A stretch of DNA of 56,157 nucleotides from Rickettsia typhi (GTDB taxonomy: Bacteria; Pseudomonadota; Alphaproteobacteria; Rickettsiales; UBA1997). The stretch spans positions 1 to 56,157 of the forward strand of contig CAMBFC010000008.1 of the NCBI GenBank assembly GCA_945865905.1, read 5' to 3'. Position 1 is the first letter of the stretch. Every line of letters begins with the position of its first letter. The notes beneath the pieces were generated by a model, which worked only from the letters and a program-made list of their open reading frames with translations, did no database searches and was not told the DNA's origin. A program made the translations under genes and the position numbers. Positions 1 through 7,506 of this stretch are shown here, piece by piece.

Positions 1-2
1 GT

Positions 3-125
3 GACAAGGGATTTTTGCGACTTTTGAGCTGGATATGCGCAGAATATGGCTTCAAATGGTTAGAAATTGTGGAGATTGTGGAAAATAAAAGTGGTTTTTG
101 TTTTTTAGTGGGTGGTTTTTGTTAA
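3..125 (+). other. Possible 3' end of a gene entering from the left edge
   Basis: One frame is open from the window edge for 40 codons to a TAA at 123-125. Its composition (aromatic residues, KWLEIVEIVE) is not obviously random, but I recognise no family and the upstream part is outside the window. It may be a chance open frame. No other gene is visible in the first 141 bases. Confidence 0.2.
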
Positions 126-141
126 TTTTTTTGGAATTTTT

Positions 142-1037
142 TTATGGATGAGGTTTTGCAACAGTCTCATTAAGTTTTTTTGTTGCCTGCAACAATTTTC
201 TTAAATCATCTTCAGCAACAGCATTAAGAGAATTATTTTTGGCAAATTCCGTTGGATTTAAACATGAAATTTTTAACTCAATTCCACTCCCAATTACTGA
301 TGTAATTAATTCAATAGTCCTGTTTAAATCTTCGGTAGAATCGTTGTAATCTTTGATCACAACATAGTTTATTTTATAGCAGTTTCTGACCTAAGAAACA
401 TGAATTCCTTAATCGATTCTAACAACTTGATTAAATTATATCCTGGCGCCTTGGCATAAAGGTATTTTATTTTTTCCTCATTCCAGTGAGGAATACCAAT
501 TTGCAAAGATCTTAACGGAACTTTGCTTTGCGCTAGTTTAACCAGAGATTTTGGTACCGCACCCATAGTTGAGATCTTAAATTGTAGATCGGGATGCATC
601 TTCAATATTTTTTGCGAGGCTTCTATGATTGTATCAATGATCAGAGTTGGTTCTCCAATTCCAGAATAAAAGACATCTTTTCTGACATTGCTAAAAGATG
701 GAAAATCACTTTTATAAACCGAAATAAGCTCTTGCACTTGCTCAGCCATCCCTTCTGCATTTAAAGTTTTAATCGGAGATAGGGTTCCGGAAGCGCAAAA
801 TAAACATCCTACGGCACAACCAAAAGATGTAGATGGCTCAAAGGCAACATTGAAAGGAGTTCCATTTTCTTGCAGATGAAGGTAGTAAGATGATTCAATA
901 ACTTTATCAAAACGCCTAACATTCAAAATAAATCTTTTAGCAACCTGAGTATTCCAAGCAGAGCCAGCAAAATAATATTTATCACTTACGGTATCAATAA
1001 TATCATAGCTTGCAGAATCCCAATTTGATTTTTTCAT
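142..1037 (-). pseudogene. RlmN-like radical SAM protein, frameshifted
   Basis: The gene reads from ATG at 1037 to a stop at 369 (222 codons), then continues in another frame to 142. Residues 72-84 hold FGCAVGCLFCASG, the CxxxCxxC radical-SAM 4Fe-4S motif, in the same context as RlmN/Cfr methyltransferases; GIGEPT follows further on. After the break the product reads YVVIKDYNDS, which matches the conserved RlmN segment (YVLIKGVNDS type). Adding one A to the AAAA run near 370 would restore ETAIKINYVVIKDYNDS in one frame. Even if repaired (about 298 residues), it lacks the N-terminal RlmN domain, the Cys before the SAM motif and the C-terminal methyl-carrying Cys. It is therefore an RlmN-like paralogue rather than RlmN itself. 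The downstream half could alternatively start at a GTG at 360. Confidence 0.7.
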
Positions 1038-1209
1038 GATAATATTTTAATTGATCTGAAGTGCTGTCACATCCGTAAGGCCACTAATCAATTATTCTAA
1101 AATATAGTTATAAATCAAGAAATATAATCTAGATTTACATCTTCATCTGTGCTGAAAAGATAATTCCCAAGGCTTCGTAGAATCATTTTTCTATTTTCAT
1201 GATTTTATT

Positions 1210-1238
1210 TTGTGATTGTGAATAAAATTATTTATTTT
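1210..1238 (+). promoter_or_regulatory. Candidate sigma70 promoter for argJ
   Basis: TTGTGA (1210-1215) and TATTTT (1233-1238) are separated by 17 bases, about 55 bases upstream of the argJ start. The -10 match is imperfect and the whole 1038-1292 gap is AT-rich, so this is only a candidate. Nothing else is recognised in that gap. Confidence 0.25.
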
Positions 1239-1292
1239 ATGGTTTGCCTTTAGTGTACCATATGGGTTTTAGAAATAGCCAAATTTTTTAAT

Positions 1293-2498
1293 ATGTTTAA
1301 GGTTAACGGCGTAAAAATTGCTACTACAAATTGTGGAATAAAATATAAAAATCGGGATGATCTTTTATTGATCTCTTTTGATGATGAAGCCAATGCTGCT
1401 GGGGTTTTTACTACTTCTTCGATGCCTGCAGCTTCTGTTGTTTGGTGCAAAAAAAATATTAAACAAGGTTTGGCCAAAGCCTTGATAGTTAACGCAGGAA
1501 ACGCCAACGCTTTTACTGGAAAAATTGGCGATAAAACTGTTATTGATACTGCTGATGCTGCTTGCAAAGCCTTGAAATGCAAGCCTTCACAGGTTTTTAT
1601 TTCTTCTACTGGTGTGATTGGAGAAATATTAAAATCAGAATTAATCACTAAAGCAATTCCCAATTTAGTCAAAAACTTTACGAATGATGAAGCAGCATGG
1701 GATAAGGCTTCAAAAGCTATCATGACCACCGATATCAAGCAAAAAATTGTTAGCAAAACTTGTAAAATTGATGGTAAAAAAATTACTATCACTGGTTTTG
1801 CTAAAGGCTCTGGAATGATTGCTCCCAACATGGCAACCATGCTTGGATATATTTTTACCGATGCTGATATTTCATCAAAAGCCCTAGCCTCTTTGCTAAA
1901 AGAATTTACCGCAGATACCTTCAACGCAATCACTGTCGATTCAGACCAGTCAACGAACGACACTGTTTTATTATTTGCTACAAAAGCCGCAAAAAATAAA
2001 CAAATTACCAATGCCGCTGATACAAAATTAAAAGAATTTCGCAGCAAATTAAAAGAGTTGATGCTCGATCTAGCCCTTATGATTGTAGTGGATGGCGAAG
2101 GTGCACAAAAATTAATTGAAGTAGAAGTTGAAGGCGCATCAAGCAAAAAACAAGCGAGAGAAGTTGCCTTCGCAATCGGCAACTCACCTTTAGTTAAAAC
2201 CGCCCTCGCCGCTGCCGACCCTAACTGGGGAAGGATCGCAATGGCCGTTGGAAAATCTTGCAAAGAAACTTCACCACAAAAATTAATTATAAAAATTGGT
2301 CAATATCAAATCACTAAAGATGGTGCCAAGCATCCAAATTATGTTGAAGAAAAAGTGCATCAATATTTAAAAAATAATCAAATAAAAATCACCGTTAATT
2401 TAGGAATAAAACCAAAAGCCACCGCTAAAAAAGCAACTATCTGGACATGCGATTTAAATGAGGAATACATAAAAATTAATAAATCTTACAGAAGTTAA
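1293..2498 (+). CDS. argJ: ArgJ, glutamate N-acetyltransferase / ornithine acetyltransferase
   Basis: ArgJ moves the acetyl group from N-acetylornithine to glutamate in the cyclic arginine pathway; bifunctional forms also use acetyl-CoA. The 401-residue length is usual. The protein self-cleaves before a conserved Thr, seen here as NMATMLG with the cut expected between Ala181 and Thr182, and Thr182 as nucleophile. GFAKGSGMIAPN precedes it and DPNWGRIAMAVG lies near residue 312; both are family hallmarks. The ATG at 1293 gives the standard N-terminus, though the ribosome site is weak. It is followed after one base by the coiled-coil gene and zapA. No other arg gene is visible in the window, so whether a full pathway exists cannot be judged here. 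Confidence 0.95.
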   Translation: MFKVNGVKIATTNCGIKYKNRDDLLLISFDDEANAAGVFTTSSMPAASVVWCKKNIKQGLAKALIVNAGNANAFTGKIGDKTVIDTADAACKALKCKPSQVFISSTGVIGEILKSELITKAIPNLVKNFTNDEAAWDKASKAIMTTDIKQKIVSKTCKIDGKKITITGFAKGSGMIAPNMATMLGYIFTDADISSKALASLLKEFTADTFNAITVDSDQSTNDTVLLFATKAAKNKQITNAADTKLKEFRSKLKELMLDLALMIVVDGEGAQKLIEVEVEGASSKKQAREVAFAIGNSPLVKTALAAADPNWGRIAMAVGKSCKETSPQKLIIKIGQYQITKDGAKHPNYVEEKVHQYLKNNQIKITVNLGIKPKATAKKATIWTCDLNEEYIKINKSYRS

Positions 2499-2499
2499 T

Positions 2500-2883
2500 A
2501 TGTCAGAAACAGTACAAAAAAAGTTTGAAGAAGCTCGCGATAAACTTGCTGCATCATTAAAAAATCTCGAAGAAATCGCAATTGCAAAAATTCATGAAAC
2601 TTCTAAAAATTCACGAATGATGCTTGATATCGCAGAAGGCGATGAATCCTCGCTGCGCGCCAAACTTTTTGAACAATCTTCGATCATTTTAAATTTGAGC
2701 GAAGAGCTAAATAAAATCCAAAAAATTACCGGCGAAACAGATAAAGAAAATGATTTTTTAAAAGATAAAAACAGATTTTTTGCTGACAAAATTTTTAAAT
2801 TTAAAACACAAGGTTCGAACTTAATCCAAGCCATCGAATCAGATTTATCGAGGGTTAAAGAAATAATCAAAAACCAATCATAA
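2500..2883 (+). CDS. Small coiled-coil protein upstream of zapA (DUF4164-like)
   Basis: This 127-residue soluble protein is almost entirely heptad-rich (residues 1-35 and 55-120), with no signal peptide and no Cys. Many alphaproteobacteria carry a short coiled-coil gene of the DUF4164 type directly before zapA, and the position and size fit. Similarity by family membership is inferred from context, not from a motif. It starts one base after the argJ stop and ends one base before zapA, so the three are almost certainly co-transcribed. A role beside ZapA in cell division is plausible but unproven. Confidence 0.7.
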   Translation: MSETVQKKFEEARDKLAASLKNLEEIAIAKIHETSKNSRMMLDIAEGDESSLRAKLFEQSSIILNLSEELNKIQKITGETDKENDFLKDKNRFFADKIFKFKTQGSNLIQAIESDLSRVKEIIKNQS

Positions 2884-2884
2884 T

Positions 2885-3226
2885 ATGGCGATAATCGAAA
2901 TTGCTGTCGGTCGATCAAAATACAAAATTGATTGCCCTGAAAATGAAAAAACAAAACTACTTCATCTTGCAAATAAACTAGATGAGCGCATCAAAACATC
3001 ACTAAATAATTTGCAAAACATTGATGAAAGAACTCTATTGTTGATTACCGCACTAACTCTTCAAGATGATCTAGAATCAAAGCCTCAAGCCACTATTCAA
3101 AGCAACAATGAAAACAACATATCAGAAAAAATAGATGATAATGATATATATGCAGCACTAACAGAAAGCATTGAAAATGTTGCTGATTACATTGAAAAAC
3201 TTGCAAAGAAGATCGAGAATTATTAA
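2885..3226 (+). CDS. zapA: ZapA, cell division (FtsZ-associated) protein
   Basis: ZapA binds FtsZ and bundles its filaments at the Z-ring. The 113-residue product starts with the ZapA fold signature (IEIAVGRSKYKIDCPENE), followed by LHLANKLDERI and the segment RTLLLITALTLQDDL, then a C-terminal helix with coiled-coil character. Length and order fit the family. The gene lies immediately upstream of a 6S RNA-like segment and 5-formyl-THF cyclo-ligase, the classic zapA-ssrS-ygfA arrangement of proteobacteria, which supports the call strongly. Confidence 0.88.
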   Translation: MAIIEIAVGRSKYKIDCPENEKTKLLHLANKLDERIKTSLNNLQNIDERTLLLITALTLQDDLESKPQATIQSNNENNISEKIDDNDIYAALTESIENVADYIEKLAKKIENY

Positions 3227-3229
3227 ACT

Positions 3230-3390
3230 ATTCACGACTGCCAAGTAGGACAGGAGTTTAATTCTATTGTCCCATGTTTGTTAGCACTAGAGGTCACTGT
3301 ACGCGATCCGTGGATCCGAGCACACTTCTTACTATTTGACTTTTTGGACTCAAATAGAACATTCTTTCCATCCGCTTGGTGGTTATTTTA
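3230..3390 (+). ncRNA. ssrS: 6S RNA
   Basis: The 178-base gap between zapA and ygfA folds as 6S RNA, the regulator that binds sigma70 RNA polymerase. The closing stem pairs ACTGCCAAG (3237-3245) with CTTGGTGGT (3375-3383) and GGA (3248-3250) with TCC (3371-3373). The next helix pairs TTCTATT (3262-3268) with AATAGAA (3353-3359) and TCC (3270-3272) with GGA (3346-3348). A large unpaired bubble follows. The apical part holds GATCC/GGATC (3305-3316), resembling the CGGTCCG-type tip of other 6S RNAs. The pairing was found by eye and the ends are approximate. The locus is where 6S RNA sits in many proteobacteria. Confidence 0.78.
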
Positions 3391-3404
3391 TCTGCAATTA
3401 TTTT

Positions 3405-4019
3405 ATGTTAGACGAAATTCAGCTATTCAAAAATACCTTTCGCACCCTATATAGAAACAAGCGCTCTCGCCTTACTCCACAAGAAGTTGAGCAAAAATCA
3501 CAAAAAATAAATCAAAATTTTATCAATAATTTATTGCCAAAAATTTACAATAAAAATCCTCACGCAATATTTTCACTTTATATTTCTAATGGCCAAGAAG
3601 TCTCTACCAATCTAATCGCAGGGCATTTCATCAATAGAAAAATTAATTTTGCTTATCCAAAAATCATCAAACAACATTATCATTTAGACTTTGTGCTGAA
3701 TGAGCAAAATCAAGTGTTTGAGCCCAATTCTATTTATCCAAAAATTCTTGAACCGCGCGATGGGAAAAAAGTTTTACCCGATATTTTAATTTTACCACTA
3801 TTAGCCTTCGACGCAGATTTGACAAGACTTGGCATGGGTGGAGGATTTTTTGATCGCACAATTGCGTTTTTAAAAAGCAATAAAAAAATTATCACTATTG
3901 GCGTGGCTTATGATTTTCAGAGATCTCCTAGCCTTTTACCTCACTACAAAACCGATCAAAGCCTTGATTTCATTGTGTCGGAGACAGATATCATTTTTGC
4001 GAAGCCTCACTCTCTTTGA
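3405..4019 (+). CDS. ygfA: 5-formyltetrahydrofolate cyclo-ligase
   Basis: The enzyme uses ATP to turn 5-formyl-THF into 5,10-methenyl-THF, rescuing a folate storage or inhibitor form. The C-terminal motif LGMGGGFFDRT, about residues 144-154, is the family signature (GxGGGYYDR), and the N-terminus carries an Arg/Lys-rich helix (RTLYRNKRSRL) as in homologues. I chose ATG 3405 (204 residues). An in-frame ATG at 3336 would add 23 residues translated from the 3' half of the 6S RNA, which are clearly not protein-like. The enzyme is encoded right after 6S RNA, as in other proteobacteria. Confidence 0.9.
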   Translation: MLDEIQLFKNTFRTLYRNKRSRLTPQEVEQKSQKINQNFINNLLPKIYNKNPHAIFSLYISNGQEVSTNLIAGHFINRKINFAYPKIIKQHYHLDFVLNEQNQVFEPNSIYPKILEPRDGKKVLPDILILPLLAFDADLTRLGMGGGFFDRTIAFLKSNKKIITIGVAYDFQRSPSLLPHYKTDQSLDFIVSETDIIFAKPHSL

Positions 4020-4097
4020 TCAAAGCTAACTTTATTTGATAAAAAAATTGTAAATAATAGTTGCTTTAAATTTCATGTTATTTAATTTCATTGGTCA

Positions 4098-4133
4098 ACT
4101 TGTTGCCGTTGTTGGCACTGCGCACTAACAAGT
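4098..4133 (+). promoter_or_regulatory. Inverted repeat upstream of the HU gene
   Basis: ACTTGTT (4098-4104) and AACAAGT (4127-4133) are perfect inverted arms around a 22-base, GC-richer centre, about 60 bases before the HU start. It could be a 5' UTR hairpin or a protein-binding site controlling HU. No known regulator motif is recognised. Confidence 0.35.
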
Positions 4134-4195
4134 GTACGGTTTCATCATCAGCAACTAGTTAGTCAATTTTAATATTAAACTAAAGAGATCTAACA

Positions 4196-4468
4196 ATGCA
4201 TAAAACAGACTTAGTAAAAGAAATTGCTAACCAAACTGGATTGTCACAAAAAGACGCTGGTGCGGCTCTAGAAGCATTCTTAAAAACAACTACAAAAGCT
4301 TTGAAAAAAGGCGATGTAGTTACTTTAATCGGTTTCGGAACTTTCAAAGTAGTAAAAACTGCTGCTAGAAAAGGTCGTAACCCACAAACTGGAAAAGAAA
4401 TCCAAATCAAAGCTTCTAAAAGAGTAAAATTCTCTGCTGGTAAAGCTTTGAAAGATTCTGTTAAATAG
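4196..4468 (+). CDS. hup: HU-type DNA-binding protein
   Basis: This 90-residue histone-like protein bends and compacts DNA as a dimer. The whole sequence fits HU/IHF: helical dimerisation part (residues 1-45), the core GFGTFKVVKTAARKGRNPQT around residues 46-65, then the beta-arm segment GRNPQTGKEI with the DNA-intercalating Pro at about 63, and KFSAGKALKD at the C-terminus. HU rather than IHF-alpha or IHF-beta is preferred by overall length and the lack of the IHF-specific tail. It is a single gene with its own upstream region and a strong terminator directly after it. Confidence 0.92.
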   Translation: MHKTDLVKEIANQTGLSQKDAGAALEAFLKTTTKALKKGDVVTLIGFGTFKVVKTAARKGRNPQTGKEIQIKASKRVKFSAGKALKDSVK

Positions 4469-4483
4469 TTTACTTTTAAAAGA

Positions 4484-4516
4484 CCCTCGCGCAAATATGT
4501 GCGAGGGTTTTCTTTT
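4484..4516 (+). terminator. Rho-independent terminator of hup
   Basis: CCCTCGC (4484-4490) pairs perfectly with GCGAGGG (4501-4507) across a 10-base loop, followed by TTTTCTTTT. The stem begins 15 bases after the hup stop codon. This is the clearest intrinsic terminator in the window. Confidence 0.9.
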
Positions 4517-4530
4517 GCATATTTTTATTT

Positions 4531-4558
4531 TTGATAAAATTAGTTGTTTTTTTATAAC
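4531..4558 (+). promoter_or_regulatory. Candidate promoter for tRNA-Val and tRNA-Asp
   Basis: TTGATA (4531-4536) and TATAAC (4553-4558) have a 16-base spacer and lie about 57 bases upstream of tRNA-Val, just after the hup terminator. Both hexamers are close to sigma70 consensus. There is no terminator between the two tRNAs, so one transcript probably covers both. Confidence 0.45.
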
Positions 4559-4614
4559 TGATAAGTATCATGTTTGTCCCTTTTTGTCTTCTTTAGATAA
4601 TTAGTTAGCATTGC

Positions 4615-4690
4615 GGGTGATTAGCTCAGTTGGTAGAGCATCTCCCTTACAAGGAGAGGGTCGGCAGTTCGAGCCTGTCATCACCCACCA
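4615..4690 (+). tRNA. tRNA-Val (anticodon TAC)
   Basis: A full cloverleaf is visible: acceptor GGGTGAT paired with ATCACCC, D-arm AGCTCAGTTGGTAGAGC, anticodon stem TCTCC/GGAGA around loop CTTACAA (TAC at 4648-4650), T-arm with GTTCGAGCC and an encoded CCA at the 3' end. The anticodon reads GUA valine codons. Confidence 0.97.
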
Positions 4691-4726
4691 TCGCAATTTC
4701 ACCGTTCAATTTTCCTCTTTTTGAAA

Positions 4727-4803
4727 GGGGGTGTAGCTCAGTTGGTTAGAGCGCATGCCTGTCACGCATGAGGTCGCGAGTTCGAGTCTCGTCACTCCCG
4801 CCA
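4727..4803 (+). tRNA. tRNA-Asp (anticodon GTC)
   Basis: The cloverleaf starts with GGGGGTG, pairing with CACTCCC with one G-U. The D-arm is AGCTCAGTTGGTTAGAGC. The anticodon stem CATGC/GCATG encloses CTGTCAC with GTC at 4761-4763. The T-loop is GTTCGAGTC, the discriminator is G and CCA is encoded. It lies 36 bases after tRNA-Val. Confidence 0.97.
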
Positions 4804-4837
4804 TTTTACTCTTAGCAGGGTTAGTGGCTAAATAAAA

Positions 4838-5821
4838 TCACCTTCTCAACATCTGCAAAACCAACCGCACCATTTTATCTTTTTGCTTCGGATCACTCTC
4901 AGCAATCAACAAAGTTAACACTGTCAACGCTTGCGGAGTAATTTTTGCCTGATCAAGTAAATTACATTTTCTTAAAAACCACACAAAAGCAAAAGCGCCA
5001 CATCTTTTATTTCCATCAATGAAAGGATGATTTTTTACTAAAAAATAAAGCAGGTGCGCCGCTTTTTCTTCTAAGCTAGGATAAAGTGCTGCACCACCAA
5101 AAGATTGCATCACATTACCAACAATTCCCGCAACACTTTGTGCTTCACGCTCTTTAGCAAAAATTGGGGTCGCCTCACCTTTCTTTAGCAATTCGATTTT
5201 TAATTCTGTGATTGCACTTTCTAATTCTTTGGCAGCTAGAGAAACTGATTTTTTAGTTTTGCCAATATTTATAAGCTGATCTTTATCATAAGCATCTAAT
5301 GATAGCCATGTGTCAGCAAAAGCTGAAATTAGACTTAAAACATCTTGGTTATCAATTTTTTGACTAGAAGGAAGAAGTGTTTTTATATTTTCAACTGCCT
5401 CTAAAAATTGGGAATAATTTTTGGCGATATGCTTTTTGTTAATGACAAAGCCTTGCGATACATATTCCTTTAAAACCTTTGTGGCCCAAATACGAAACTG
5501 TGTTGCTTGTTTTGAATTTATACGATACCCAACAGCAATGATTGCATCAAGATTATAGATTTCTATAGAGCGACTCACCTCTCTTTTGCCTTCTTTTTGA
5601 ACTGTTTCCATTTTGGAAACAGTTGCTTTTTGCAAAAGCTCTCCTGACTCAAAAATATTTTTTAAATGTTTAGAGATTGCAGATTTTTGCACTCCGAATA
5701 GATCGGCAATTTGATTTAAATTAGCGACAATTGTTTGCTGATTCTTATTGTAAGAAAGTTCAATTGCGCCATTCTTTGCTTGATAAATAACGCTGTTATA
5801 TGGTGATTTTTTTATGGTCAT
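4838..5821 (-). CDS. RhuM-type N-terminus fused to a Fic/Doc domain
   Basis: The 327-residue protein has two parts. Residues about 1-130 match the RhuM virulence-protein family: a helix-turn-helix-like LNQIADLFGVQKSAISKHL at 35-53, then the conserved YNLDAIIAVGYRINS and FRIWATKVLKEY segments. Residues about 225-325 are a Fic/Doc domain with HPFIDGNKR at 265-273. GNKR rather than GNGR is the Doc-type variant, and Doc phosphorylates EF-Tu whereas canonical Fic AMPylates, so the target chemistry is uncertain. I see no obvious inhibitory motif or adjacent antitoxin. The gene lies between tRNA-Asp and the ankyrin gene and ends 34 bases from the tRNA. A DNA-binding regulator with a modifying domain or a toxin/effector are both possible. 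Confidence 0.85.
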   Translation of the reverse strand: MTIKKSPYNSVIYQAKNGAIELSYNKNQQTIVANLNQIADLFGVQKSAISKHLKNIFESGELLQKATVSKMETVQKEGKREVSRSIEIYNLDAIIAVGYRINSKQATQFRIWATKVLKEYVSQGFVINKKHIAKNYSQFLEAVENIKTLLPSSQKIDNQDVLSLISAFADTWLSLDAYDKDQLINIGKTKKSVSLAAKELESAITELKIELLKKGEATPIFAKEREAQSVAGIVGNVMQSFGGAALYPSLEEKAAHLLYFLVKNHPFIDGNKRCGAFAFVWFLRKCNLLDQAKITPQALTVLTLLIAESDPKQKDKMVRLVLQMLRR

Positions 5822-5855
5822 TTTTTAGGTGTTTTAGTGTTATTTAATCAGCTTT

Positions 5856-7490
5856 TTATCGAGAAAAGCTGCTGCCATCCCTTTGCGATGTTTTGGGTGC
5901 TTGACTCGCGGCCTCAACATGATTGCCAGACTCTATATGATTAGGACCTTCTGGAAAAAGGGATTGTACCCATGATCCTATTGATGGCGATGGCAAAGGT
6001 GTTTGAGCTTTTGTTCCCTCATTTACTTGAGATGATGGATGCTCTTTTGGATTCAAAGCCTTGGCAGCTTTAGTAACAAAATCTTGCCATGAAGACTTGT
6101 TATTATCCCCATTAGCATTAACAACAGCAACATCAAAAAAGGCTGCTGCAGTAATTTTATTAATATTATTATCGTCAAGCAAATTTTCCGCCCCTTGTTC
6201 AATCTCTGCTATCGCATCATGAGAAATAACTTCAACCACAACAGATACAGCATGAGCAAGATTAGAAGCTCCCCGAGCAACCTCTGCCAATAAAGTAAAT
6301 ATATCAGGACCATTATTTTCTTTCAATTCTTCTGATGACCTATTGGCCAATCTAAGCAATTGCTCTTGCTCTCGAAGCTCTTTAATTTTGCGCTCTTCAT
6401 CTATAGATCTTTTTGCTAAGGCCATTTGTTTATCAGCCTGCTCTTGTTCAGATTGCCCCTGAGAAGGATTCGTTTGCAGCTGCGAAGATTTATTATTCTC
6501 AACAACCTCAACCGTTTGTTTTTCTAAAGTGCGAACATTTTCAGTCAAATCGCCCGACAAAGATTTTGTTATATCAAAAATTGGCCTTTGCATTGCCTTT
6601 GAAACCAGATCCATATTTTCCTTCAAAACCTCTTCCTCTGGATTCGCCGATGAATATTTGCCCTTGATTGTACGAGCTCTTGATTTTACTAATTCTTGAA
6701 CCGCTTCATCGCCAGCAAGCGCAGCCTTCTGAACATCTTCTGGAGTAAATGCAAATTTTGCATCAGCTTCTTTTTGCAAATATTCTATAAAATCTTTATC
6801 ACGACGACCAATCGCCATATCAAGAGCGGTAAAACCATTGCGATCCTTAACATTAAAAAGGTTCATAGGTGGTTTAAGACCCTTCCCCTGCGCAACCAAA
6901 TATTGTAAAGTATTTCGGTCAACACCAAACAAAACCGCCATATGGGCAATATTTTTACCATCCGCAGAAACCGCACTGATATCAGCTCCAGCTCTTTCTA
7001 ACTCCTGCATCGCGGCAACATTATTCTTTCTTCTCAGCATTGCCGCCGCCAAAGGGCTCAATCCTGTATTTAAATCAAAGGAACTTAAGTCCTTAACACC
7101 CATTTGCTCTGCAAACTCTAAGCATTTCGACATTTTAATATCCGAAGCGCAAGCAATAACAAAAAGCGTTCTCGCAATTTCTGAACCTTGAAGTTTTGCT
7201 CTTTTTTTACTCTCTAAAATTTGAGCGATTTGCTCTGGCGATAAGTTTTTGATTCCTTCGGGTGTGGCAGCTTTTTCTTCTTCAAACTCATCAAAAGCTT
7301 TTTGCTCAATTTCTTCTATTGCAGCTTGACAAGCTTTTAAATGCTCTGGCAACTCAAGAAACATTGCCCTCTGCTCAGGCGTAAAATCTTTCCCTTTTTT
7401 ATCTGCTTTGATTTCGTTAGCTACTCCATCAAAATATTTTTTTAGATCTTTTGTAAAATCAGTTAGCGAAATTGGTTCTTCTGACGGCAT
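5856..7490 (-). CDS. Ankyrin-repeat protein
   Basis: The 544-residue product contains degenerate ankyrin repeats across residues about 108-245 (for example TGLSPLAAAMLRRKNNVAAM, DGKNIAHMAVLFGVDRNTLQ and NGFTALDMAIGRRDKDFIEY). A Lys/Glu/Gln-rich coiled-coil stretch covers about 340-395, and the tail is Ser/Pro-rich. There is no signal peptide or membrane segment. Ankyrin proteins of host-associated alphaproteobacteria are often secreted effectors, but that is inferred, not shown here. It begins 16 bases after fabH on the same strand, with no terminator seen between them, so it is probably transcribed with the rpmF-plsX-fabH operon, where ihfA is often found instead in relatives. Confidence 0.85.
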   Translation of the reverse strand: MPSEEPISLTDFTKDLKKYFDGVANEIKADKKGKDFTPEQRAMFLELPEHLKACQAAIEEIEQKAFDEFEEEKAATPEGIKNLSPEQIAQILESKKRAKLQGSEIARTLFVIACASDIKMSKCLEFAEQMGVKDLSSFDLNTGLSPLAAAMLRRKNNVAAMQELERAGADISAVSADGKNIAHMAVLFGVDRNTLQYLVAQGKGLKPPMNLFNVKDRNGFTALDMAIGRRDKDFIEYLQKEADAKFAFTPEDVQKAALAGDEAVQELVKSRARTIKGKYSSANPEEEVLKENMDLVSKAMQRPIFDITKSLSGDLTENVRTLEKQTVEVVENNKSSQLQTNPSQGQSEQEQADKQMALAKRSIDEERKIKELREQEQLLRLANRSSEELKENNGPDIFTLLAEVARGASNLAHAVSVVVEVISHDAIAEIEQGAENLLDDNNINKITAAAFFDVAVVNANGDNNKSSWQDFVTKAAKALNPKEHPSSQVNEGTKAQTPLPSPSIGSWVQSLFPEGPNHIESGNHVEAASQAPKTSQRDGSSFSR

Positions 7491-7506
7491 AATTTTCTAA
7501 AATAAA

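Noticed and set aside
369..1037. Calling the first gene RlmN
   Set aside because: It lacks the N-terminal domain, the Cys before the SAM motif and the C-terminal methyl-carrying Cys required by RlmN.
1250..2263. A 337-codon open frame antisense to argJ
   Set aside because: It is hydrophobic, low in family-like motifs and fully covered by argJ, which has all its signature residues. It is a shadow of argJ codon use.
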